Of a stretch of 64,000 nt of DNA, positions 1 through 9,680 are shown in pieces (within the stretch, counting starts at the first letter, position 1; the number at the start of each line of letters is the position of its first letter). A program made the translations under genes and the position numbers. The stretch is from Megamerina dolium (taxonomy: Eukaryota; Arthropoda; Insecta; Diptera; Megamerinidae), in the NCBI GenBank assembly GCA_963854835.1, contig OY978525.1, positions 82,559,855 to 82,623,854 of the forward strand, given 5' to 3'. The notes beneath the pieces were generated by a model. That model searched no databases and was not told where the DNA came from. It saw only the letters and a list, made by a program, of their open reading frames with translations.

Positions 1-2
1 TA

Positions 3-1430
3 CACTGTCGGACAAAATAAAGTGCAAAGTAAAATGAAAAAATTCAATGTAGCTTAAATTTTTTTTTATATATTTTTATTAAAAAACGAAAACAGAAATA
101 GTTTATATACTTCAATAACATAAATTAAAAAACAAAAAATGGGAATTCAGTCTCTGAAATATAGCACAAGGATAAAAGTAGTATCTCATTGTCAAATTAT
201 ATTAGACAAAATAAAGTGCAAACTAAAATTTTCAACTTCAATTATTAAAAAAAAATATAAGTTAGTATTTTGTATGGCCTCCTTTATTTTTAATTACCTC
301 AGCCAATCTTTTTGGAATACTTGCTACTAAATTTTTCAATGTATCCTTCGATATTTCTTTCCACTCCTTCTGCATGCTTTCCCAAAACGATTTTAAGTTA
401 GTACGAGAGTTAAAAGGAATTTTATCATCTAAAATGGTCCACAAATGTTCAATCGGATTTAGATCCGGTGATTGTGGAGGCCATTCTAATTTTTCAATTC
501 CATTTTCATGAAAATACTTAGTTGCGATCTTGCATGTGTGCTTGGGATCATTATCCTGTTGAAATATAAAATCACCCAAACTCATTTCCTTAGCACTTCT
601 TAGTAGGTTGGCCATCAAAATGTTGACATAATGCTCTCCAGTCATTTTGGTATCTATTTTGACAATTTGTCCTACACCGCTTGAGGAAAAACAATCCCAC
701 ACCATCAGAGAACCTCCACCGTGTTTAACTGTGTGCGAAACGTTCTTCGACTTCAGTCTCTGTGAAGGCTCACACCATACTCGCTTTCGTCTTTTTGAGT
801 TTTTTAACTCAAATTTAGACTCGTCAGACCAAATAATGCGATTCCAGAAGAATTCTGGCATGGAAATATACTTTTTTGCAAACTCAAGCCGTTCTTTTAT
901 GTTTGCAGGTCGAAGGAGAGGCTTTTTCTTCGCATAGAAACTCTTTAATCCTTTTTCGTTGAGGCTCCTTTGTACTGTTCGTGAAGAAATATCCTAATTG
1001 GTTAATTCTTGATCCTTGATCAGCATATCCTTGACATCCTTCGACAACGGCTTCATTTTGCAAATCTTCACAATCTATTAATCCATATTCTAATTATTTT
1101 TATGCCACACACTATTTTAATTCATAAAAATGCATTACCTTTAAATTTCCGGTGTAAATCAATGAAAAGTAGAAAAAATTATTTAATTATTCTCAGCGAA
1201 ATTGCACTTTGCACTTTACTTTGTCCGACAATGAAACAAGTAACACTACTCTTTGCATGTATAGCTAAAAATAATCAAGAGTGTGTATAATTTTTTTTTT
1301 CATTTGTACACTTTTGGGGAATCCCCCAATTAGAAAATAATATTTAACAGGGATGCAACTATTAATTGAGTACAAAATATTCAAAATAATTTCGGCATAA
1401 AGGGTTTGCACTTTATTTTGTCCGACAGTG
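3..1430 (-). mobile_element. Complete Tc1-like DNA transposon, IR/DR type
   Basis: The element starts cactgtcggacaaaataaag and ends with its reverse complement, and TA dinucleotides flank it at 1-2 and 1431-1432, the Tc1/mariner target duplication. The terminal motif recurs inside each end: gacaaaataaagtgcaaac near 205-225 and tgcactttactttgtccgac near 1207-1231. Each end therefore carries an outer and an inner direct repeat. The sequence between the repeats is not obviously complementary, so only the repeats are conserved, not a long perfect inverted repeat. The transposase lies inside on the minus strand and is broken. Confidence 0.92.
262..1056 (-). pseudogene. Tc1-like DD34E transposase, one in-frame stop and truncated N-terminus
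   Basis: Cut-and-paste transposase of the element at 3-1430. Read from the ATG at 1056, the frame gives about 264 codons with a single TAG at 994-996, after codon 20. The catalytic core is complete by eye: WSDESKFE (first D), QQDNDPKHT (second D) and SPDLNPIEHLW (E), with DD34E spacing. VKHGGGSLMVW, typical of Tc1 transposases, lies between the first two. Full-length relatives are about 340 residues; most of the paired-like N-terminal helix-turn-helix region is missing. The short N-terminal segment joined to the core suggests an internal deletion. The open frame below the stop starts at 861. Probably inactive, though the core looks young. Confidence 0.88.
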
Positions 1431-1432
1431 TA

Positions 1433-2584
1433 CATATATGTACACATATTAAAACTAAATATTAAATATTTAATTAAAATTAAAAATAAAAGTATCGCGT
1501 TGATAAAATAACTGTAAATGGGAACTGGGTAATATACCCATGGAGAACATGTGTCAAAAACAATTTTTATCTTATACATTTAAAGCAGAGGTATTGCTGT
1601 CCAGAAAGCAAAACATATTTGTCAAGTTTACATGTGGGGAGACTCACGTTCCCAATTAATGGTACTTAAACTCGTTTGAAAATGGAAAAAATGCAAGTAT
1701 TGAAAGAACAAGATACTTTCACAAAAGTCAAGTATCATGGCACCAAAAAAAAACTCACCTATTTATCAAGTGCTGAATCGATACAAGATAATCCTTGGAC
1801 TTATCATAAGCTTGCACAAAAAGCAATAAATACTGCCCGCAGATAGAGGAAACACAGCCAATAGCTGTACAGATATTCTTTGTTTTAATGTGATCATCTC
1901 AGTTTGGTAGCTTGGATGGACCTTGCTCGATCCAAAAATTGATCATATCATTTGAAAAAGGCATCATCCAAGGATGAATATCAACCTTAAAATGTCGATT
2001 GTTTGAACATATTTCATCGTCAACAATTGTACAGCCTTATACAGGCGAGCCCGGTGTGTCGACTATAAAAACGGAAGAGATGCACTACAACACTGTCACA
2101 GTTTCATACATATACATATTTTCTTCTATCCCCAATTGTTGATTTTAGATTACCCCAAGTTTTAGTAAATTGTTTTAATGACTTTGGATGTTATTATAAA
2201 TGAAATGAGTAGATTGCATTAAGTGTATGTAAATGTGTATCTCCTAAGTTAAATAATAAAATATTAATATTGCCAAAAACTAAAATCACAAAGACAATTG
2301 GAAAAAACGGAATAAACAACTCAAACAATACTTCTAGTTATTGCAGGCAATATTTCAATAATTAATGATAAAAACAGTTCACAGTTTATGGTATCTAGTA
2401 TTGCAAATTTGCCATTAGGCAATTTTTCAAAATTTGCAATCTGGTATATTTTTTGTTTTCGTTTAGCATGCAAAACAGAGATACCACTAATTGTTACAAT
2501 TGATACCTTTACTCATGTTTCTCTATTTGTGTAATGTGGCATCTTGATCAGCTGATCACTTTATCTAAAAATGAAAGCACTTTT
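1433..2584. other. AT-rich sequence without recognised gene
   Basis: About 1.15 kb between the Tc1-like element and an RTE fragment. No open frame, terminal repeat or RNA gene was recognised. It holds short A- and T-runs and a small palindrome gatcagctgatc near 2547. Confidence 0.5.
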
Positions 2585-2697
2585 CCCTGCTAGTTGGCGC
2601 CAGTTAGAAATTCCAAGCTCTGAGAAGCTCCCCAGTGCTTGGTCTTTCCACCGGAGGTTAGATCTGCCTCTCCTGCGTCGTTTGTTACAGTTGTACA
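2585..2697 (-). mobile_element. RTE-type LINE, short 3' fragment
   Basis: The stretch from gttggcgccagttagaaatt through ccaccggaggttagatctgc to cctgcgtcgttt matches, in the same orientation, the C-terminal coding end of the RTE-type LINE at 12911-15502 (roughly 13000-13090 there). Only about 110 bp remain. The sequence from 2698 to 3000 shows no gene. Confidence 0.72.
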
Positions 2698-3000
2698 CAT
2701 TTTGACTTTGAACCCAAATTGTTGATACTATTTACACATCTGCAGAGCTGAAACTTAATGATATTATCATATACATTAATGATATCATCATCATACATGT
2801 TTGATTTAAATCTCGAAATTTGTTATGTTTGTATGTGTCTCATACGTCGGTGTGAGTGAGATACATATAAATCTATACCTCTAACGACAAAGACAGTATT
2901 GTTTGACATAACATGGTTGTAAAGAAAATGTATGAATTTTGCTGTTTTGGATCACATTTTTTTTGCATTTTTCATTTTCACTTTTTGTAAACATAGATGC

Positions 3001-3391
3001 TACAATGCATATAAAAAATAAAAAAAAAATAAATATGTGGCCACATAAAGCCCCAAAGGGCTCATTGGCCGAGCTTCTCTTCCGTTACTGTTGTGCGTCT
3101 TAAATTTTGGACAATATTAGAAGGGACCTACTTATTTTAGCCGGTTCCGAACGGCAGAACACTTGTGACATCACTTTTTCTGAGCTTTGTCACAGAGTTC
3201 TTTAAGAAGCTTTTTCATGGCAAGTTGTTACTGTCGGAAGAATTGCCAATTGCTTGCCGACAGGTGGGTACCGTTCGAAAGAAAAATCTTATCGATATTA
3301 AATTTGTTATGCATCAGCCGGGGATTGAACCACCGACCTACAGATCAGAAGGCGAACACACTAACCACAGAGCTACGGTACAATGCATATA
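3001..3391 (-). mobile_element. tRNA-derived SINE, copy 1, full length with TSD
   Basis: A 13-bp duplication, tacaatgcatata, flanks the element at 3001-3013 and 3379-3391. On the minus strand the element begins with a tRNA-like head: an A box (tagctctgtgg) and a B-box region in the reverse complement of ggggattgaaccaccgacct. About 270 bp of unrelated body follow, ending gtggccacatatttattttt. Copies of the same body occur about ten times in the window. The head has a one-base insertion near the B box compared with other copies. Confidence 0.9.
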
Positions 3392-3655
3392 GAAACATAA
3401 AATTTCAGTCCTTTTCAATACAATTTCTTATCTTCTTACCTGAACTGCGCACTTTTTCACATATCACCAGGTACGCACGCTCACACACCCACACACACAC
3501 ACATACAACGATGAGTCCGTTCGTGTTTTCCGGGACTGGCAAAGCGAAGAACAGGCCTGAAGAAACTGGCGTAGGGCAGTGTTCCCCGAGGGTATACCCG
3601 TTCCTGTCTATTTTGGCCCGCCCTCCTGCACACGATGCCATGGTAAAAAGAAAGG

Positions 3656-4005
3656 GAATGGACAAAAATAAATAAAAAAAAATTAATATGTGGCACTTAA
3701 AGCTCCAAAGGGCTCATTGGCCGAGCTTTTCTTCCATTACTGTTGTGCGTCTTAAATTTGGACAGTATTAGAAGGGACCTACTTATTTCAACCGGTTCCG
3801 AACGGCAGAACACTTGTGACATCACTTTTTCTGAGCTTTGTCACAGAGTTCTTTTAGAAGTTTTTTCATGGCAAGTTGTTACTGTCGGAAGAATTGCCAA
3901 TTGCTTGCCGACAGGTGGGTACCATTCGAAAGAAAAATCTTTTCGATATTAAATTTGTTATGCATCAGCCGGGGATTGAACCACGACCTACAGAGAATGG
4001 ACAAA
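3656..4005 (-). mobile_element. tRNA-derived SINE, copy 2, 5'-truncated, inside R1-like gag
   Basis: An 11-bp duplication, gaatggacaaa, flanks it at 3656-3666 and 3995-4005. On the minus strand it runs from the B-box side (ggggattgaaccacgaccta, reversed) to the tail gtgccacatattaattttt, so the A-box part of the head is missing. It shares the body of copy 1, in the same orientation. Removing it and one duplication rejoins an R1-like ORF1 frame, so it inserted into an existing LINE. Confidence 0.88.
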
Positions 4006-5328
4006 CAAACGAGAATATTCAACAACAATGGTTGTGGTAGTAACAATAGTAGTGGTAGTAACAACGGTAGTGCTAGTATCAACGATAGTGGCAGTAACAG
4101 TGGTGGTGATGCCAGTGAAGGAGCAAATGCGGTCGAGGTTAACCCGTTCCGAAGGACATCTAAAACCTCGAGATCTTCAATTCTGAATGCAGTGCAGTCT
4201 CCAGAAGCAATGTCGCAGCGCCTTGTAGAAAGCGAGGAAGTAAATAGCAAGTCTATGAGCAAAGACCAAACGGCATTTTGCAGGTTAGGAAGAAAAATAA
4301 AGAGCTCAATACAACAACTAATGAGGGATGCAATTGAGAGCATCAAAGCGCCATACGAACTGTCAGCTATTGAGCAAGGAGACGAAATAGCTAAAGAGCT
4401 TATACGAAAGAGTAGCAGCTCGCAAAGATCTCCATAGCTAAAACAAGTAGTACACCCAAAGAGGAAGATTGATGACGTGACTAGGATGCCAAACTCAAAC
4501 GGAGTAATATGAGGCAGAATGGCCGAATGAATTCACAGCAGGGCAGTAGATGCGGATCAATGGAGAACTGTGGTTAAGAAAGCAAAATAAAGAGCTAATG
4601 GGCCGAGGAGGGCTAGACCTGACGCGATAGTGATCGAGGAGAAGCGCAAGACATCCTATGCTGATATTCTCAGTTCTGTGAATTCTGATCCTAAGTTCGG
4701 AGAACTAGGAAGAGTGGTACCAAAAAACAGGAGGACACAAAAGGGTGAGATACTGATCCAATTAAACAATACAGGAGAACAAACAGAAGAGTTCACCTCA
4801 ATAATAGGCGATACGCTAGGCGAGCAGGCGTAGGTACGGAGTCTGATGCAAAAGAATGTTTTGGAGTGCAAAGGCATTGATGAGGTTACTACCAAAGAGG
4901 ACATTGTGGAGGAAATTTACGCGCAATTTGACATTAGTGCTTCGATCCTGGATGTCTTAAGCATATGGAAAGTGTCCGGTGACACGCAGATAGCTGTCTT
5001 AAGCCTCCCGGAAACTGAGGCAGGTAAGCTCCTAGCAGCTGGCCGAGTTAAGGTAGGCTGGGTCAACTGCAGCATTCGTGAACACAAAAAATTGACCACG
5101 TGCTCCAAATGTCTGGAGTTTGGTCATATACGACAATTGTCCAAAAATAAAGTAGACCGCTCGCAGCTATGCAGAAAGTGTGGCGAAGAAGGACACATTG
5201 CTAAGGACTGCGACAAAGACCCGGAGTGCATGTTATGCAAAACCCAGAAGGATACGGACTCACGGGCCGTAGCGAAAAGCGGCAAATGCAAGGTCTTTAG
5301 AAGAGCAATGAATACCAAGCATAAATGA
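4001..5328 (+). pseudogene. R1-like ORF1 (gag-like, zinc-knuckle protein)
   Basis: Nucleic-acid-binding ORF1 product of the R1-like LINE. Three open segments lie in one frame (to 4437, 4630-4833, 4846-5328), separated by stops. The N-terminal part is a Ser/Asn/Gly-rich low-complexity run (4020-4110). The C-terminal part has CCHC knuckles: CSKCLEFGHIRQLS (last Cys lost), CRKCGEEGHIAKDC (intact) and a degenerate third beginning CMLCKTQ. Its TGA (5326-5328) overlaps an ATG (5325-5327) that begins the ORF2-like sequence MRVIQIKLYHC. That ATGA overlap is typical of R1 elements. Confidence 0.78.
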
Positions 5329-5830
5329 GAGTCATCCAAATTAAACTTTACCATTGTCAAACTACTCAGGACTTGCTTACACAGATGGAAGAGAACAAAA
5401 AACGAAAGTGGTTCTAATATGTGAGCAATACAGGGTTGAAAAAGAAGCTAGATGGCTAGAGGGCTTTGTACGAACCAGTATTGACAATGTTTATCTGTAT
5501 AGCTGCTACACATCACCAAGTTGGACACAGGAGCTAGATGCTAGATGTCTCATACTAGACGTTGACGGTAAATCACCAGTAGTAATCGGTGGAGATTTTG
5601 ACGCATGGGCTATCGAGTGAGGGATTAGATTTACCAACGCCAGAGAATGCAGCCTACTAGAAGCAACAGCCAGAGTAGATATCACCATAGGAAATATTGG
5701 CTCCGATTTCACGTACTGTAAAGCCGGTACGGTATCTATAATTGACCTGACGTTTGTGAGTAACTCACTTGCTCCTAAAACCAGGTGGAGAGTAAGCGAG
5801 GAGTACACCCACAGTGATCACCAGGCAATT
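5325..5830 (+). pseudogene. R1-like ORF2, APE-type endonuclease domain
   Basis: N-terminal endonuclease of ORF2, which nicks target DNA for reverse transcription. The ORF2 start (MRVIQIKLYHC) is in one frame and the rest in another, with a frameshift between about 5340 and 5400. Later motifs are LICEQYRVEKEARWL, then VVIGGDFDAWAIE (GDFNAW in intact relatives, here N to D) followed by a stop, and finally EEYTHSDHQAI, holding the catalytic SDH. Spacing and order match R1/LOA-type endonucleases. Nonfunctional. Confidence 0.78.
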
Positions 5831-5898
5831 ATAATAGAATTGTTACGAAATACAAAGAGATGCCCAGCTAAACCAGCAGGGCCAAAACGGATGGTAAG

Positions 5899-6340
5899 AT
5901 GCAAAGGTCCAAGGGCAGAGCGTACTATGAAATGGTTCTAGCGCTTTTGAGAGAGCACAAAGCGCTGAGCCCTGACGGCGTACCAAACTTAACTCTCAAG
6001 GCCGCTATCAGTACACGGTCTGAAATGTTTGTTGCAGTATTGCAAAAGTGCCTTGATAGCGGTGTGTTTTCCAAGACGTAGAAGCTGCGGCGACTAGTAG
6101 TGCTACCGAGAGGGAAAGAGGCAACGGATGGTCCGTCGTCATACCGGCCGATATGCCTTCTCGTCACAGTAGGCAAAATACTGCAGCTTATTATATACAA
6201 TAGACTGCTGTCGGTATTAGAGGAGAAGGAAGCATTGTGCAATAAGCAAATTTGGCTTCCGAAAAGCCCAGTTAACTATTGACGTGATCAAAACGGTTGA
6301 AGACGCTGCCTACTGTCTATTGTCGCAGTATCTTCTGAAG
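5899..6340 (+). pseudogene. R1-like reverse transcriptase, N-terminal half
   Basis: Two collinear segments in one frame, separated by a TAG at 6079-6081. Recognisable RT blocks are LSPDGVPNLTLKAAI (block 1, the PDG motif), PRGKEATDGPSSYRPICLL (block 2, YRPI.LL) and VGKILQLIIYNRLL, as in R1 RTs. The expected QYGFR.ARSTIDAI is blurred by a frameshift around 6245-6290 (LPKSPVNY, then AIKTVEDA in another frame). The catalytic YADD half is absent here. Confidence 0.78.
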
Positions 6341-6629
6341 ACTCCCGCTCCGGTTAAAAAAAAAAAACATACAGAAACTATTAACGTACTCACAGCACAA
6401 CTGGACCTTATTTCAGTATAAAATACAAGTATAATACACAGTGGTCCAGGGAACCCAGGGTGTCTAGAAAAGCGGTACGAATAAGGATGTTGCGCAAGGA
6501 TTATAAGCTGCTGTTAAACATCGATTTTATGCCGATAATCTAGCAATAAAATCAAACACATGAAGACAATATTGGTCGAAATCAATTATCCGCTTAAAAA
6601 GGAGATAAGATTTTGCTCTCCTTATTTTC

Positions 6630-7070
6630 ATCATCATGGGATGACTTCTGCAGTAACACAGAGGAAATTTTAGAAACAAGCCGCCTACGAAAGATTCTCG
6701 TAGATTATGAAGAGGAATGGTGATTGGACTACTTCAAGTCTGGAAACTCTTCGGGTACTAATTGATACCCATTTTCCAGGCTGTTTGGAGGACAGCCGAG
6801 GCCCAATATTAATCCTACCTACGATGTCTCCCACAAAATTATCAATAAAACAAAGATTAATTGGGCGATAAATAATTTTAAACCATTCAAATTACCACGA
6901 CCTGATGGTATTATACCCGCGGACATGCAGAAGTGTGCGGTTCTTCTAACACTTAATTGGACGTAATCTTCTCTGCATACCTAAGGCTATGCTATGTCCC
7001 CTAGACATTGCTAAAAATAAACGTGGCTTTTATCCCTAATCCCTGATCCTCTTTACTAGGAAGCATTAAA
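6630..7070 (+). pseudogene. LOA-like ORF2 linker and RT start
   Basis: Fragments in shifting frames read SSWDDFCSNTEEILETSRL, then INWAINNFKPFKLPRPDGI (RT block 1, PDG motif), then IFSAYLRLCYVP in another frame, and INVAFIPNP (block 2 of this clade). No single frame is open for more than about 60 codons. Identification rests on motif order and on the related linker near 32060-32250. Confidence 0.6.
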
Positions 7071-7075
7071 TACCT

Positions 7076-8340
7076 ATTTTTATACCCTGCATAATGCAAT
7101 ATGCATGGTATATTCATTTCGGTCAGATGTTTGTGTCCTCTTGAAGGAATCTCCGGAGATATAGACATGGATATATATTCGTGATCAGCGTCGATTAAAT
7201 TTTCGATTTAACGATGTCCGTCCGTCCGTCCGTCCGTCCGTCCGTCTGTCTGTCACCTGGCTGGTTCGCACGATAACTTGAGTAAATATTGAGCTATTTC
7301 GATGAAATTTGGCATAAGTAATCTATGATCCAAGGGTACGGAGGGGATTGATATTGGGCATGATCGGTCAATAGCCACGCTCACACCAAGCATTCAAAGC
7401 GACTAACCTCGGAATTTTCAAAATCTTTAACTTGCTATAACTCACATAATATACCACTTGGGACAACAATATTTGGCACATAGACTTATATTATACTACT
7501 ATATAACCTCACCAAAAGTGGTTGAGCCACGCCTACTTTTTAGCGTAGCTCTCATACAAAGTGTCTGTACTTCTTTTAAATTGAAACAGCTGTAACTTCT
7601 ACAATCTTCTGTCCAGAATAACCATAATTGACACTTAGATGAACATGGTAGTCGGAAATAATATGACAGAAAATCAGTGTGCCACGCCCACTCCTTTCTG
7701 GGTCTCCCATACAAAATTGCGGAAATTAAAATAAATGTTACCGGTTATAACTTGCAAACTATTCAGCGTAGAATAACGAGATTTAAGGTGTGGATTAGTA
7801 TTGTACGACCAACTAGGCTCACAGAAAATGGGCGCACCACGCCCACTGTTTATCGTAGCCCCCATACAAATTTTAAATTGAAACAGCTGTAAATTCGGCA
7901 ATCTTCTGTCTAGAATAACCATAATTGACAATTAAATTAATATCGTTGTCGGCAAAAATCTGACAGAAAATCAGTGTGCCACGCCCACTCCTTCATGAGT
8001 CTCCCATACAAAGTCAAGGGAATTAAAACAAAACTTTTAAGCTCCATAACTTACAAACCATTTAGCGTAGGACAACCAAATTTAAGGTGTGGATTGATGT
8101 TGAAAAATTAAATAGATATACAAGAAAGAGATACGTCACGCCCACTTTTTATATAGCTTCCGTACAAAATCTCGGATTTATCTTAAACATTAAAAACCCA
8201 TAACTTACTAAATAATACGCCTAGGTCAACCCATTGCAACCTAGGTAGTTTAGTATTATAGGCAGAAATTGATCCTCCAAAATTGGTGAGGTACGCCTGC
8301 TTCTTAATGTAGGTCCTATACAAAGTAGTGGAAGAAAAGG
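7076..8340. repeat. mini-me/DINE-1-like repeat block with (GTCC)n and degenerate internal repeats
   Basis: The block begins tataccctgcataatgcaat and continues through a (gtcc)n tract, an arrangement like the GTCY-bearing mini-me/DINE-1 elements of flies. The same first 370 bp recurs, diverged, at 35545-35830. From about 7500 the sequence consists of degenerate units sharing gccacgcccactcctt, ctcccatacaaa, a 'taacttacaaac' phrase and tttaaggtgtggatt, with a spacing of about 300 bp and at least three units (7500, 7680, 7976, with traces near 8130 and 8285). No coding capacity was seen. It separates two parts of a LOA-like LINE. The Helitron/DINE-1 assignment is by resemblance only. Confidence 0.6.
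7215..7254. repeat. (GTCC)n/(GTCT)n microsatellite
   Basis: About seven uninterrupted tgtccgtccg-type units followed by gtctgtctgtc. It sits inside the mini-me-like block, where such a GTCY tract is characteristic. Confidence 0.95.
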
Positions 8341-9600
8341 ATGGATATACGAGCAAACTTTTTATATATAGCTCTACATATGCAGGGTATAATTTGGTCG
8401 GCCCCAGCCGACTGTAAGGAGATTTTTACCTTACCTAGAATTGGAAGAACTAGCCTAAAGCTAACAGAACAGGCGAAGTACTTGCGTATAACTTTATATA
8501 GAAAACTAAGTTGGAAACCAAACACGGAGGAAAGGGTGCTTAAAGCAACAGCAGCAATCTATTCCTGTAGGAAGACCATAGGTAAAAAATGGAGTATGAG
8601 TCCTACAATCGAATCATGGCTATACTACGCGGTAGTTAGACGAATTCTTTTTTACGGAGTGATAGACTGGTGGGAATCCTGAAATAAGAGGGTACAAAGA
8701 AGGATAAACACAAGTTTCAAAGGACGTCTGCGGTGTTGACGACAGCCGCTCTAAAAACCACCCCGTCAAAAGCACTCTACTCGCTATTGCATCTGCTTAC
8801 TGTGCACCTATTTGTGCAACCAGAGGTAGCTTATATTAAACATGGCTCCAGGCTGGGCTAAACCAGGATACATACATTCAAGTGCACTACAATTCCAGAT
8901 GCCATCGACTATACCATACCCATACCATGCTTTGACAATAGGATCTCAACCCATATTCCCTCAAGGGAAAAATGGAATAGAGGTATTGTTAATCAAATTG
9001 GAGTTCACTCGGTACAAGTGTACACAGACGGCTCAAATTGGAGTAAAAGTAGAAGGTGGGGTATTTTCTGATTACTTGCGCGTTAAGCTTAAGTTCCGAT
9101 TACCTGACTTTTGTAGTGTTTTTCAAGTCGACATTATGGCTATAAAGGAGGCGGCAATTTGGCTTTAATAGAATATCTTTCCAAGACATTTATATCTACA
9201 CCGACAGTCAAGCCTCCATTAAATCCCTCGTAGGAACGTTCGCAAAATCGGTACTTGGTACCGATCGGTACCTTAAAAGCCGCTCAGCTCTTAACGAGCT
9301 AGCGGAGCACTACAATGTACACATTGTATGGATACCGGAACATAGGGATATTTCAGGGAAGTGTGAAGCAGATGAATTGGCGAGATCGGTAACTAGATTG
9401 CCAGAGATGTATCCATCTCATCAAGCAGGAATTCCGTCTGCAACATACAGGCTTCTTGTCTACTACACTACTAGGGAGTGCGTTTTTTACAGATACTCCT
9501 GAGGTAGCACCCATGGATGTCAGGGACATTGCTCTGTTCATTAGGAAATCCCAATGATTACGTTTAACAAAGGGAATTGGATAGACAGCATCCTTGATGT
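8341..9600 (+). pseudogene. LOA-like RT thumb and RNase H domain
   Basis: The first open segment (8341-8682) is the C-terminal RT/thumb region: LKLTEQAKYLRITLYRKLSW, KATAAIYSCRKTIGKKW, then SWLYYAVVRRILFYGV. Further on is an RNase H domain in several frames: VYTDGSNWSKS (first catalytic D, about 9028-9060), FQVDIMAIKEAAIWL (catalytic E), IYTDSQASIKSL (D, about 9195-9230) and VWIPEHRDISGKCEADELAR (H and D, about 9328-9387). RNase H would remove the RNA strand after first-strand synthesis. All four catalytic positions are readable, but frames are broken at about 9168 and after 9387. Confidence 0.75.
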
Positions 9601-9680
9601 ACGGTAACACAAATGGCCAATTTTGGCCTCAGAGGGCCCACCTGTGGGGGGCGGCTGCATAACCTAACATAACCTAAATA

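Larger units (their letters stand above)
3425..6350 (+). mobile_element. R1-like non-LTR retrotransposon, 5' two thirds, decayed
   Basis: A gag-like ORF1 with zinc knuckles, an overlapping ORF2 start, an APE-type endonuclease and the N-terminal half of the reverse transcriptase lie in order on the plus strand, as in R1-clade LINEs. The 5' edge is uncertain because the region just after the upstream SINE duplication may be untranslated leader. The 3' edge is an abrupt loss of RT homology before the A-run at 6356-6367. SINE copy 2 is inserted near the start of ORF1. Stops and frameshifts show it is dead. Confidence 0.78.
6600..9680 (+). mobile_element. LOA-like LINE remnant with RNase H, split by a repeat insertion
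   Basis: Two collinear LINE parts (about 6600-7075 and 8341-9680) flank a non-coding repeat block. The first holds the linker and start of RT; the second holds the RT thumb, an RNase H domain and a 3' end with gcataacctaacataaccta, a TAACC-type tail. The linker resembles the LOA-like fragment at 31100-32330, so both are probably one family. The catalytic RT palm (YADD) is missing between the parts, so the repeat insertion came with a deletion or into an already deleted copy. Confidence 0.68.

Noticed and set aside
3405..3696. Minus-strand frames at the R1-like 5' end
   Set aside because: They cross a CA repeat and the SINE boundary and have no recognisable domain; the plus strand carries the LINE reading.
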